Part shown: one piece after another, positions 9,674-19,100 of the stretch | Layout of the letters: each line of letters opens with the position of its first letter | How positions within the stretch are numbered: the stretch's first letter is position 1 | From: Citrobacter sp. Res13-Sevr-PEB04-36 | GTDB lineage: Bacteria > Pseudomonadota > Gammaproteobacteria > Enterobacterales > Enterobacteriaceae | DNA: 47,559 bases | NCBI RefSeq assembly: GCF_015672735.1 | Contig: NZ_JADABY010000009.1 | Coordinates: 1-47,559 of the forward strand | Reading direction: 5' to 3' | Made by a program: the position numbers and the translations under genes | Notes under the pieces: generated by a model | Told to the model about the DNA's origin: nothing | Seen by the model: only the letters and a program-made list of their open reading frames with translations | The model's database searches: none

Positions 9674-11338
9674 TTAGAACGTTTCCCAGTTTTCACCGGC
9701 ATCCGTCGCCACGGCTTTACGCGGTTGGGTGGTTGTCGATACCGGTTTTGCGGCAGCAACATCACGCGCGCGTTTTTGCTCGTGCTGAATACGGAACACG
9801 GCAACGGCCTGGGTCAGACGGCTGGCCTGTTCTTCCAGCGCCGCCGCGGCAGCAGCAGACTCTTCCACCAGCGAGGCGTTCTGCTGGGTTACACGATCCA
9901 TCTCAGCAACGGCCAGACCGACCTGATCAATACCCCGACTTTGTTCGTCGGATGCTGAGGCGATCTCCCCCATGATATCGGTCACGCGGGTCACCGCATT
10001 CACGATCTCATCCATGGTTTCACCAGCGCTTTCAACCAGCGTTGAACCTACATCCACACGGCTGACCGAGTCTTCAATCAGGCTCTTGATCTCGCGCGCA
10101 GCCTGGGCACTGCGCTGGGCCAGGTTACGCACTTCACCGGCGACAACCGCAAATCCACGGCCCTGCTCACCCGCACGTGCTGCTTCTACTGCGGCGTTCA
10201 ACGCCAGAATGTTGGTCTGGAAGGCAATGCCGTCGATCACGCTGATAATGTCGGCAATTTTCTGCGAACTGGAGGCGATGTCACGCATGGTTTGCACCAC
10301 GTTATCCACCACTTTGCCACCTTTCTGCGCCGTTTCAGAGGCACTCAGTGCCAGATGGCTAGCCTGACGGGCGTTTTCGGCGTTCTGTTTCACGGTTGCC
10401 GTCAACTGTTCCATGCTGGCCGCAGTTTCTTCCAGCGAAGCTGCCTGCTGCTCGGTACGTGAAGAGAGATCGTTGTTGCCCATCGCGATCTCGCTGGCAC
10501 CGCTGTAAATGGCGTTAGCACCGTTACGCACATCGCCCACGGTGCTCATCAGCTCACCCTGCATGTGGCGCAGGCTCTCGGCCAGTTGCCCAATCTCGTT
10601 GGAGCCTTCCACGTCGATGCGCTTCACCAGGTCGCCGCTGGCAATATGACGAATGCTGTCAATCAGGCGGTTCATCGGGGCGATCAGCGAAAACTTAATG
10701 CCAAACCAAACGGCGATAATGGCCGCCAATACGGTAATCAGCACGCAGACCAACACCCACATCGCCTGGCTGTAAGAACTGTTGTTATCTTCAACCGCAA
10801 TGTCATACAGACGATCGTTCTGCTGCATGTAGTTCATATACTGCTTCTCAAAGCCATCCTGATAGCTTTGCGTCGGTTGATCGAAGAACGCATTGATCTT
10901 TCCGTCACCCAGTAGCTGGATCAGTTCCGCCAGCGCGCCATGGTAGATGTCATAGGTGCGGCTGATCTCCTGAAATGCGGCTTCGCTTTGACGTGGATCG
11001 CGTGGCAGCGATTCATAAGTCGCCCAGTTTTTCTCGGTCATTTTCAGCGCGGAGCTCGCCACCTGCATCAGTTCCGCCACGGTTGCACCGCTGCCGATAT
11101 TGCTCTGATCCATCATGTAGCGAATACCCGCCCGGTTCAGGGTATTTCGCGTTTGCAGCAGTTCAACCCAGGTCGCATTCAGCGCAGACTGCTGCTGGCG
11201 AATGGTTTGCAGAACGGTAAAGTTCTCTTTGTCATTCTTCAGTGAATTAAAGAACAACCCGCCCGAGGCCAGCTGTAAAAGACCAAACAGCGCCAATACC
11301 AGCAGTAAGCTGGTAACAATTTTCATTCTTTTTAACAT
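9674..11338 (-). CDS. tsr: Tsr, serine chemoreceptor
   Basis: Tsr is the methyl-accepting chemotaxis protein for serine (and AI-2, pH and temperature in E. coli). The 554-residue product has TM1 at about 7-28, a periplasmic four-helix ligand domain at about 30-190 and TM2 at about 191-213. A HAMP linker (about 215-268) leads to the cytoplasmic signalling rod. The hairpin tip [20 protein letters not shown] is intact, as is the C-terminal pentapeptide NWETF that tethers CheR and CheB. A flagellar sigma-28 promoter lies upstream. The gene converges on lgoT across a REP element. Confidence 0.98.
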   Translation of the reverse strand: MLKRMKIVTSLLLVLALFGLLQLASGGLFFNSLKNDKENFTVLQTIRQQQSALNATWVELLQTRNTLNRAGIRYMMDQSNIGSGATVAELMQVASSALKMTEKNWATYESLPRDPRQSEAAFQEISRTYDIYHGALAELIQLLGDGKINAFFDQPTQSYQDGFEKQYMNYMQQNDRLYDIAVEDNNSSYSQAMWVLVCVLITVLAAIIAVWFGIKFSLIAPMNRLIDSIRHIASGDLVKRIDVEGSNEIGQLAESLRHMQGELMSTVGDVRNGANAIYSGASEIAMGNNDLSSRTEQQAASLEETAASMEQLTATVKQNAENARQASHLALSASETAQKGGKVVDNVVQTMRDIASSSQKIADIISVIDGIAFQTNILALNAAVEAARAGEQGRGFAVVAGEVRNLAQRSAQAAREIKSLIEDSVSRVDVGSTLVESAGETMDEIVNAVTRVTDIMGEIASASDEQSRGIDQVGLAVAEMDRVTQQNASLVEESAAAAAALEEQASRLTQAVAVFRIQHEQKRARDVAAAKPVSTTTQPRKAVATDAGENWETF

Positions 11339-11369
11339 GGTTTCTCTTTCCGCTAGACAGATACTCTGG

Positions 11370-11396
11370 TTGTCGGCCTGAAAAGAGAAAACTTTA
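11370..11396 (-). promoter_or_regulatory. Sigma-28 (FliA) promoter of tsr
   Basis: Read on the minus strand, TAAA is followed by exactly 15 bases and then GCCGACAA. This matches the FliA consensus TAAA-N15-GCCGATAA with one mismatch. It lies about 30 bases upstream of the tsr start, so tsr should be a late flagellar-class gene, as in E. coli. Confidence 0.88.
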
Positions 11397-11527
11397 TGGT
11401 ATAGGCAGTTACCACAGAATTATCGTTTACGCATTCCACGACACCTCCCATGAGAAACCCCATAAAAAACCGTCATTAAATGATGCCAGAGGTGTACGAT
11501 TCAGGCTTTTAGAGAAAGGATGCTTCG

Positions 11528-12070
11528 ATGCTAAACCGCGATTTTGATCACTTGTCGACTCTGACACACCTCTTTTTTGAACGAGAAGATATTCGTCAAA
11601 AGCTCAACATTATCGACCAGTACAATATCTCGGGTTGGGAGATCTGGATGCAGATAGAATTTGCCAATCTGTTGGCTTCGACGGGCCATGAATGGTGGCG
11701 CGAACAAACCCTTGCTTGCGATCTGCGGAAAAATCCGCAGCGGTCATCAGTACGTGCGGATTTCTTGCTGCGTAAAAAAGGTTGGACACAATATAGTTAC
11801 ATTGCGCTTGAGCTAAAACAGAACCAGGACCCAACAAGCTGCGTCCGAAATATGATTGCTGATTTGGTGAAAAGCGCAAAAATCAAACGCTCAGAATTAG
11901 ATCTGCGCAGCTACTGGACGCTTGGGGTTACTCCCAAGATAGATAAAGAACGCCTTGATGCGCTGATTGATTACTATCTGGATGAAAAGTACTACCTGAC
12001 GAAATCTCGTCAAAAACATGTGTTACTCAAAGATATCGAACAGACGCCTTACTGTTACATCGTGATTTGA
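11528..12070 (+). CDS. Unrecognised protein with a PD-(D/E)XK nuclease-like core
   Basis: I do not recognise this 180-residue protein. It has no signal peptide or membrane segment. Its conserved-looking elements fit the order of a PD-(D/E)XK fold. A helix carries E44 (WMQIEFANLL), a strand carries D78 (VRADFLL), and a next strand carries E95-x-K97 (IALELKQN). Helices and a basic region (KSAKIKRSE) follow. The ATG at 11528 has GAAAGGA 7 bases upstream. The gene stands alone between tsr and btsT, which are adjacent in E. coli K-12, so it is probably an insertion. Nuclease activity is an inference from the spacing of three residues. No partner gene is present. Confidence 0.6.
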   Translation: MLNRDFDHLSTLTHLFFEREDIRQKLNIIDQYNISGWEIWMQIEFANLLASTGHEWWREQTLACDLRKNPQRSSVRADFLLRKKGWTQYSYIALELKQNQDPTSCVRNMIADLVKSAKIKRSELDLRSYWTLGVTPKIDKERLDALIDYYLDEKYYLTKSRQKHVLLKDIEQTPYCYIVI

Positions 12071-12135
12071 GTATCTCAGAGAGAGGCTGTGGCATCTGAA
12101 CAACACGGCATACAGAAGCGTGATCGCTATTATGC

Positions 12136-12151
12136 CGTGATCTCAATCACA
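12136..12151. promoter_or_regulatory. CRP site upstream of btsT
   Basis: CGTGA-TCTCAA-TCACA matches the CRP consensus TGTGA-N6-TCACA at nine of ten positions. It lies about 200 bases before btsT and upstream of the BtsR-type repeats. CRP control of btsT (yjiY) is known in E. coli. Confidence 0.75.
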
Positions 12152-12179
12152 TAAACCCACCCACTAAGCCACGCTATTT

Positions 12180-12227
12180 ACCGCTCACTGACACTTGGGA
12201 CCGCTTAGGCTGACATATAACCACTCA
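12180..12227 (+). promoter_or_regulatory. Three BtsR (YehT)-type repeats in the btsT promoter
   Basis: Three copies of ACC(G/A)CT(C/T)A occur at 12180-12187 (ACCGCTCA), 12200-12207 (ACCGCTTA) and 12220-12227 (ACCACTCA). They are exactly 20 bases apart. This is the recognition motif reported for the LytTR response regulator BtsR, which activates btsT in response to pyruvate. I recall two such direct repeats in E. coli. Confidence 0.8.
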
Positions 12228-12349
12228 CTTATTTACCTTACTTTACGCGCGTAATTCTCTGGCAAGATCCTCCCAACATAGCAGTCAACTTATCTCCTCA
12301 AACACACGATCAACCTCCCAGCGGCTTCGGCCAATTATTAGGTTTTACT

Positions 12350-14500
12350 ATGGATACGAAAAAGATATTCAAGCACATACCTTGGGTGATTCTCGGAATC
12401 ATCGGTGCATTCTGCCTCTCGGTAGTAGCATTACGTCGGGGTGAACACATCAGCGCCCTGTGGATCGTGGTCGCCTCTGTCTCTGTTTATCTGGTGGCCT
12501 ATCGTTACTACAGTTTGTACATCGCCCAGAAAGTGATGAAACTTGACCCGACGCGTGCCACGCCTGCGGTCATCAACAACGACGGTCTGAACTACGTCCC
12601 AACCAACCGTAACGTCCTGTTTGGTCACCACTTTGCCGCTATCGCTGGGGCAGGTCCGCTGGTTGGACCGGTACTGGCCGCGCAGATGGGCTACCTGCCC
12701 GGTACGCTGTGGCTGCTGGCAGGCGTAGTGCTGGCCGGTGCAGTGCAGGACTTCATGGTGCTGTTTATCTCTTCTCGTCGTAACGGCGCGTCTCTCGGTG
12801 AGATGATCAAAGAAGAGATGGGCCCGGTACCGGGAACCATCGCGCTGTTTGGCTGCTTCTTAATCATGATCATCATCCTGGCAGTGCTGGCGCTGATCGT
12901 GGTGAAAGCGCTGGCTGAAAGCCCGTGGGGTGTGTTCACCGTCTGCTCAACCGTACCGATCGCGCTGTTCATGGGGATCTACATGCGCTTCCTGCGCCCG
13001 GGACGTGTGGGCGAAGTGTCGGTGATTGGTATTGTGTTGTTGGTTGCCTCCATTTACTTCGGCGGCGTGATTGCTCACGACCCGTACTGGGGCCCGGCAC
13101 TGACCTTTAAAGACACCACCATTACCTTCACGCTTATTGGCTACGCGTTTATCTCTGCGCTGCTGCCAGTATGGCTGATCCTCGCCCCGCGCGACTATCT
13201 GGCCACCTTCCTGAAAATCGGCGTTATCGTTGGTCTGGCTGTCGGTATCGTTATCCTTAACCCAGAGCTGAAAATGCCGGCGATGACCCAGTACGTTGAC
13301 GGTACCGGTCCGCTGTGGAAAGGGGCGCTGTTCCCATTCCTGTTCATCACCATCGCCTGTGGCGCGGTGTCTGGCTTCCACGCGCTGATCGCCTCCGGTA
13401 CCACACCGAAGCTGCTGGCCTGTGAAACCGACGCGCGTTTCATTGGTTATGGCGCAATGCTGATGGAATCCTTTGTAGCGATTATGGCGCTGGTTGCCGC
13501 CTCCATCATCGAACCAGGTCTGTACTTTGCGATGAACACCCCGCCTGCGGGCCTTGGCATCACCATGCCGAACCTGCATGAAATGGGTGGTGAGAACGCA
13601 CCACTGATTATGGCGCAGCTGAAAGACGTGACCGCACACGCAGCGGCAACTGTCAGCTCCTGGGGCTTCGTGATTTCGCCTGAGCAGATCCTGCAGACCG
13701 CGAAAGACATCGGTGAACCGTCCGTTCTGAACCGCGCCGGTGGCGCACCGACGCTGGCTGTCGGTATCGCTCACGTGTTCCACAAAGTGCTGCCGATGGC
13801 TGACATGGGCTTCTGGTACCACTTCGGTATTCTGTTTGAAGCGCTGTTCATCCTGACCGCACTGGACGCCGGTACCCGTTCTGGCCGCTTTATGCTGCAA
13901 GATTTGCTGGGTAACTTCGTGCCGTTCCTGAAGAAAACCGACTCCCTGGTTGCAGGCGTTGTAGGTACTGCGGGCTGCGTCGGCCTGTGGGGCTACCTGC
14001 TGTATCAAGGCGTGGTTGACCCGCTGGGCGGCGTGAAGAGCCTGTGGCCGCTGTTCGGTATCTCTAACCAGATGCTGGCCGCCGTGGCGCTGGTTCTCGG
14101 CACCGTGGTACTGGTTAAAATGCAGCGCACCAAATACATCTGGGTCACCGTGGTTCCGGCCGTATGGCTGCTGATCTGCACCACCTGGGCGCTGGGTCTG
14201 AAACTGTTCAGCACCAACCCGCAGATGGAAGGCTTCTTCTTCATGGCAAGTCAGTACAAAGAGAAGATTGCTAACGGCGGTGAACTGACCGCGCAGCAGA
14301 TTGCCAACATGAACCATATCGTCATCAACAACTACACCAACGCAGGCCTGAGTATTCTGTTCCTGGTGGTGGTGTACAGCATCATTTTCTACGGGTTCCG
14401 TACCTGGCAGAAAGCCCGCGCCATCAACGGCCGCTCTGATAAAGAGACGCCATATGTACCGGTGCCGGAAGGCGGCGTGAAGACCTCTTCACACCACTAA
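12350..14500 (+). CDS. btsT: BtsT, pyruvate:H+ symporter (CstA family)
   Basis: BtsT (YjiY) is a high-affinity pyruvate transporter in the inner membrane, a paralogue of the peptide and pyruvate carrier CstA. The 716 residues equal the E. coli length and match it closely. There are many membrane segments starting at about residue 10, family blocks such as FGHHFAAIAGAGPLVGPVLA (about 90-110), and the C-terminal ending SSHH. The CRP site and BtsR-type repeats upstream predict nutrient-limited, pyruvate-induced expression through the BtsSR two-component system. The small gene yjiX follows, as ybdD follows cstA. Confidence 0.97.
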   Translation: MDTKKIFKHIPWVILGIIGAFCLSVVALRRGEHISALWIVVASVSVYLVAYRYYSLYIAQKVMKLDPTRATPAVINNDGLNYVPTNRNVLFGHHFAAIAGAGPLVGPVLAAQMGYLPGTLWLLAGVVLAGAVQDFMVLFISSRRNGASLGEMIKEEMGPVPGTIALFGCFLIMIIILAVLALIVVKALAESPWGVFTVCSTVPIALFMGIYMRFLRPGRVGEVSVIGIVLLVASIYFGGVIAHDPYWGPALTFKDTTITFTLIGYAFISALLPVWLILAPRDYLATFLKIGVIVGLAVGIVILNPELKMPAMTQYVDGTGPLWKGALFPFLFITIACGAVSGFHALIASGTTPKLLACETDARFIGYGAMLMESFVAIMALVAASIIEPGLYFAMNTPPAGLGITMPNLHEMGGENAPLIMAQLKDVTAHAAATVSSWGFVISPEQILQTAKDIGEPSVLNRAGGAPTLAVGIAHVFHKVLPMADMGFWYHFGILFEALFILTALDAGTRSGRFMLQDLLGNFVPFLKKTDSLVAGVVGTAGCVGLWGYLLYQGVVDPLGGVKSLWPLFGISNQMLAAVALVLGTVVLVKMQRTKYIWVTVVPAVWLLICTTWALGLKLFSTNPQMEGFFFMASQYKEKIANGGELTAQQIANMNHIVINNYTNAGLSILFLVVVYSIIFYGFRTWQKARAINGRSDKETPYVPVPEGGVKTSSHH

Positions 14501-14506
14501 CCTGAA

Positions 14507-14531
14507 GCCGGGTGGCAAGCGCTTACCCGGC
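14507..14531. repeat. REP-like inverted repeat after btsT
   Basis: GCCGGGT (14507-14513) and ACCCGGC (14525-14531) form a 7-bp palindromic arm pair directly after the btsT stop. It looks like a REP variant and may protect or end the btsT transcript. Confidence 0.6.
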
Positions 14532-14544
14532 CTCGATCACTTAG

Positions 14545-14665
14545 TGCCGCAGGCGTAATTGGCAGCAGTCAGTTTGGCTGCGGACAGCGCGCAGCAACCG
14601 GAGCGTACACGCAGTACGTGAGGATTGCGAGCACTGCCCGCGGTCAAAATGACAAGTGAAATAGC
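14545..14665. repeat. GC-rich intergenic element before yjiX
   Basis: The gap between btsT and yjiX holds about 120 bases with short inverted repeats, such as CGTAC-ACGCA-GTACG and GCAGC paired with GCTGC. From memory, similar sequence recurs in intergenic gaps of several enterobacteria, so this may be a dispersed repeat. The yjiX frame is open through it back to 14625, but I see no family similarity in that extension. Confidence 0.4.
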
Positions 14666-14702
14666 CTGCATCTACGAGCTCAACATATATCCGGGGCGTT
14701 TT

Positions 14703-14897
14703 ATGTTTGGTACTTTAGGTCAGGCAAAAAAGTATCTCGGTCAGGCGGCAAAAATGCTGATTGGTATTCCGGACTACGACAACTACGTCGAGCATATGAA
14801 GACCAACCATCCCGATAAGCCGTACATGACCTACGAAGAATTCTTCCGCGAGCGCCAGGAAGCCCGCTACGGTAGCGGCGGAAGCAGTTGCTGTTAG
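14703..14897 (+). CDS. yjiX: YjiX, small YbdD/YjiX-family protein
   Basis: This 64-residue cytoplasmic protein of the YbdD/YjiX family (DUF466) nearly always sits next to a CstA or BtsT transporter and is thought to assist it. The family core [24 protein letters not shown] is present, written here only as a landmark spanning residues 25-48. The tail GSSCC ends in two cysteines. I chose the ATG at 14703 because similarity to E. coli YjiX begins at [15 protein letters not shown]; the 26 upstream codons are open but fall in the intergenic element. The gene lies 12 bases before yjiA. Confidence 0.9.
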   Translation: MFGTLGQAKKYLGQAAKMLIGIPDYDNYVEHMKTNHPDKPYMTYEEFFRERQEARYGSGGSSCC

Positions 14898-14909
14898 AAG
14901 GAGAAATGA

Positions 14910-15866
14910 ATGACCCCGATTGCAGTCACCCTACTCACAGGTTTTCTCGGCGCGGGTAAAACCACCCTGCTGCGCCATATTCTCAACGAGCAGCACGGTT
15001 ACAAAATTGCCGTTATCGAAAACGAATTCGGCGAAGTCTCAGTGGACGATCAGCTGATTGGCGACCGCGCCACGCAGATCAAAACCCTGACCAACGGCTG
15101 CATCTGCTGCACCCGTTCCAGTGAACTGGAAGACGCCTTGTTAGACCTGCTCGACAACCTTGATAAGGGTACGATCGATTTTGACCGTCTGGTGATTGAG
15201 TGCACCGGCATGGCCGATCCCGGCCCGATTATCCAGACCTTTTTCTCCCATGAAGTGATTTGCGAACGCTACCTGCTGGACGGCGTGATCGCCCTGGTTG
15301 ACGCGGTGCACGCCGACGAACAGATGAACCAATTCACCATCGCCCAGTCGCAGGTTGGCTACGCCGACCGCATCCTGCTGACCAAAACCGACGTAGCAGG
15401 TGAAAGCGAGAAACTGCGTGAGCGCCTGGCGCGCATCAACGCCCGCGCCCCGGTGTATACCGTCACCCATGGCGACATCGACCTCGCGCAGCTGTTCGAC
15501 ACCAATGGTTTTATGCTGGAAGAGAACGTGGTCAGCGCCAAACCGCGCTTTCACTTTATCGCCGACAAACAAAACGATATCTCATCGATCGTTGTCGAAC
15601 TGGATTACCCGGTGAATATCAGCGACGTTTCACGGGTGATGGAAAACCTGCTGCTGGAATCCGCCGAAAAACTGCTGCGTTACAAAGGCATGTTGTGGAT
15701 TGAAGGCGAACCCAACCGCCTGCTGTTCCAGGGCGTCCAGCGTCTGTACAGCGCCGACTGGGACCGCCCGTGGGGCGACGAACAGCCGCACAGCACGCTT
15801 GTGTTTATCGGTATTAATTTACCGGAAGACGAGATTCGAGCAGCGTTTGCGGGCTTGAAGAAGTAA
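14910..15866 (+). CDS. yjiA: YjiA, G3E-family (COG0523) GTPase
   Basis: YjiA is a P-loop GTPase of the CobW/COG0523 group, which bind metals such as zinc and are proposed metal chaperones or insertases. The 318-residue length matches E. coli. Walker A is GFLGAGKTT (11-19) and the metal-binding CxCC motif is C64-I-C66-C67. The Walker B region ends ECTG (97-100), the guanine-specificity motif is TKTD (158-161), and a CobW C-terminal domain runs from about 210. A strong AAGGAG precedes the ATG. It is probably co-transcribed with yjiX; its substrate metal or client is not evident. Confidence 0.95.
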   Translation: MTPIAVTLLTGFLGAGKTTLLRHILNEQHGYKIAVIENEFGEVSVDDQLIGDRATQIKTLTNGCICCTRSSELEDALLDLLDNLDKGTIDFDRLVIECTGMADPGPIIQTFFSHEVICERYLLDGVIALVDAVHADEQMNQFTIAQSQVGYADRILLTKTDVAGESEKLRERLARINARAPVYTVTHGDIDLAQLFDTNGFMLEENVVSAKPRFHFIADKQNDISSIVVELDYPVNISDVSRVMENLLLESAEKLLRYKGMLWIEGEPNRLLFQGVQRLYSADWDRPWGDEQPHSTLVFIGINLPEDEIRAAFAGLKK

Positions 15867-15878
15867 TCCCTCCTGAAT

Positions 15879-15946
15879 TGCCCGGTAGCGCTACGTTTAT
15901 CGGGCCTACACATTCCGCTTCCCGTAGGCCGGAAATTTGCGGCCCG
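15879..15946. repeat. REP pair (BIME) after yjiA
   Basis: A REP unit (GCCCGGTAGCG to CGGGCCTACA, 15880-15910) is followed by a degenerate inverted unit (GTAGGCCGG to GCGGCCCG, 15924-15946), typical of a two-unit BIME. The rest of the 312-base gap up to hsdR is AT-rich, with no gene I can see, and probably holds the hsdR promoter. The mrr gene found here in E. coli K-12 is absent. Confidence 0.75.
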
Positions 15947-16178
15947 TAATGTCGCGCCTCTTCTTCCCATCACTCAGACATCATCACTATCTACAAATTA
16001 CCCATCACTCCCATTCTTTAGCCTTTTTAAAGTGTTACACACAACATCCTGCCCTTATAACGCTTGATAAAAAAACGTGCAGCGTTATGATTTTGGAAGA
16101 CGTCTCGCAAAACGAACCTTTTCACCCTTTGCAGTTTCAGTAATACGCTGCGGGTGATCGCTGCAAGGAGCTCAATCT

Positions 16179-19100
16179 TTGACAACCGCTAGCCCAACTC
16201 AGCCAACAAACTTTGATTTCCTGGCAGAATACGATCCGCTATTGGTTCAAATTACCGCCACTGCAGAACGGCTATTCTCCAGCGATCCTAATACCACGCT
16301 AATGAAGCTGCGCCAGTTTGGTGAAGCGCTGGCACAAAATATTGCTGCCCGGCTGAATATTAGTCGGGAAGATAATCCAAACCAGCAAGAATTGCTCTAC
16401 CGACTGGACAGGGAATTACAGTTTGATCCTGCCATCCGTCAGTTATTTCATACGCTGAGAATTGAAGGTAACAAAGCGACGCATCAGTTCCAGACCCGGC
16501 ACCGTGAAGCGATGGATGCGCTAAAAGTCGCCCGTGCGCTGGCAATCTGGTTCCACCAGACATTTGGTGATGCGGGTAGTCAGTTTAATCCGGGCCCTTT
16601 TGTTCCGCCGCATGACCCGAGTGAACAGCTCAATAAATCTCAATCTGCCATCGAACAACTCAAACAAACCTTATTGGCAGCGAACCAAAAGCTGGAATCC
16701 AGCGAGCAGCTTCAGACTTTACTTAAACAGCAAAAAGAAGAATATGAACAGCTGGCTCATGCGATGGATATTGAGGCCAGAGAACAGCAGCAATTGCTGG
16801 AAATAAGTCAGCAGGATCTACAAACGCTCCAGCAAAATTATGAAGCGAAGCTCACCGCCTTGCAGGCACAGCTTGCCCAGCAAACACAGCAAGCCATTAC
16901 GGCCCAGCGCAAAGAATTTGGCCGCAAGTCCAGCTATGCCCGCAAGTACATCATTACCGAAGAGCTGACCCGGATCCTGATTGACCAGCAGCTCAATGAA
17001 TGGGGCTGGCTGGCGGATACCCAGGAAATCACCTGGAAAAAGGGCTCCCGCCCCGAAAAAGGGGTCAACAAAGCCATTGCAGAATGGCCTACCTTTGCCG
17101 ATGACGAACATGGCCGAGCGGATTACGTCCTTTTCTGCGGGCTCACTCCCGTCGCAACCGTTGAAGCGAAAAGAAAAAACGAAAACGTTGCTGGTAAAAT
17201 TCCCCAGGCCGAGCGCTACAGCAAAGGGTTTCAGTTCGACGCGTCCATGACTCCCGCCTGGTCTGAAGAAGGGCGCGTTAAAGGCTGGGAAGATGGCGTG
17301 AATAGCGTGTATCAAATTCCTTTCGTCTTCTCCTGCAACGGTCGGCCTTATATCAAACAGTCCGCCGAACATTCCGGCACGTGGTTCCGCGATGTTCGCT
17401 CGCCTGACAATACCCGCTATCCGCTGGAAAGCTTCATCACGCCAGAAGGCCTGATGGACCGCCTGCATCGTAGCCGGGCGCAAGCAGAAGCCAGACTGCA
17501 TCAGGAACCGTTTAGCTATCTTGGCTTGCGTGATTACCAGGTCAACGCGGTTAAGGCCGTCGAGTCCGCGCTGGAACAGGGCTCGCGTGAAGCGTTGCTG
17601 GCCATGGCGACCGGGACGGGGAAGACACGTACTATTATTGGCTTAATTTACCGCTTCCTGAAGGCCGAACGCTTTAAACGGATCCTCTTTCTCGTCGACC
17701 GCTCTGCGCTGGGCGAACAGGCGCAGGATGCCTTTAAAGAAGCTTCGCTGGAACAGAACCAGACGCTTTCACAAATCTATAATGTCGCCGAACTGGGCGA
17801 TATGGCGGCAGAAGCGGAAACCCGCGTACAGGTTGCGACGGTACAATCCATGGTTAGCCGCATCTATCGTTCCGGCACGCCGCCTGCGGTCGATACCTAC
17901 GACTGCATCATCATCGACGAAGCGCACCGTGGTTACACGCTGGATCAAGAGATGACCGAGGGCGAGCTTTCCATTCGCGATAACGCCCAATATCTCTCCA
18001 GCTATCGTCGGGTGCTGGACTATTTTGACGCGGTGAAAATCGGGCTAACCGCCACCCCAGCTAAACATACCAGCGAGATTTTTGGTCATCCCGTGTATAT
18101 CTACTCCTACCGGGAAGCGGTGGCGGAAGACTGGCTGATTGACCACGAACCGCCGGTTCGCTATGAAACCCAGCTCAGCAAATACGGTATTCATTTTGAG
18201 GCTGGAGACACCGTCAGCGCCGTGGATGCAGAAACAGGGGAAGTCGATACCAGCGAGCTGGAAGACGAGCTGAATTTCGACGTCGATGCCTTCAACCGTA
18301 AAGTCATCACCGAAGATTTTAACCGGGTAATCTGCGAAGAGCTGGCGAAAGAGATAGACCCTTCCGGCGATGAAAAAACGCTGATTTTCTGCGCCACGGA
18401 CGCCCACGCCGATATGGTGAAGCGCCTGCTCGATGATGCCATGGGCGCGGTCAACCCCGACTTTAATCAGGCCGCGATTGAGAAGATCACCGGCAAGAGC
18501 GATCAGGTCAGCAAGCTTATCAAACGCTTTAAAAACGAACGCTATCCCAGCATTGGCATCACCGTGGATCTGTTAACCACCGGCATTGACGTTCCGGCAA
18601 TCACCCACCTGGTGTTCCTGCGTCGGGTGAAATCGCGCATTCTGTACGAGCAGATGATCGGCCGCGCCACCCGTCGCTGCGACGATATCGGCAAAACCGT
18701 CTTCTGGATCCACGATCCGGTGGATATCTACGCCACGCTTCAGGATGTGAACACCATGAAGCCGCTGGTGAAAAACGCGGGCGTCAGCATCGAGCAACTG
18801 GTTGAAGAGCTGTCGAATGACGATGTGCTGGAAACGGCGCTTAACAATCCAGGCGATAGCCCAACGGAAACCCAGGCGGATAGCTTACTCAATCAGCTCA
18901 GCCAGAAAATTATGCGCGTCCTGCGTAAAGCGGAGAAAAAGGCCGAAAAACGCCCGGAAGTCCGCCAAAAACTCAATGAACTGGAAGAACTCTGGGGCGT
19001 GGAGCCAAAACAGTTGCACCAGCACCTGCATAAGCTTGGCCCGCAGCAAGCCTCGGCGTTTCTCAAGCAGCATCGCAATCTGATCCGTCAGTTAAGCGAC

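Noticed and set aside
12947-14317. A 456-codon open frame on the minus strand inside btsT
   Set aside because: It is antisense to a full-length conserved transporter, has biased His/Gln/Arg composition typical of a shadow frame, and has no ribosome binding site or family features.
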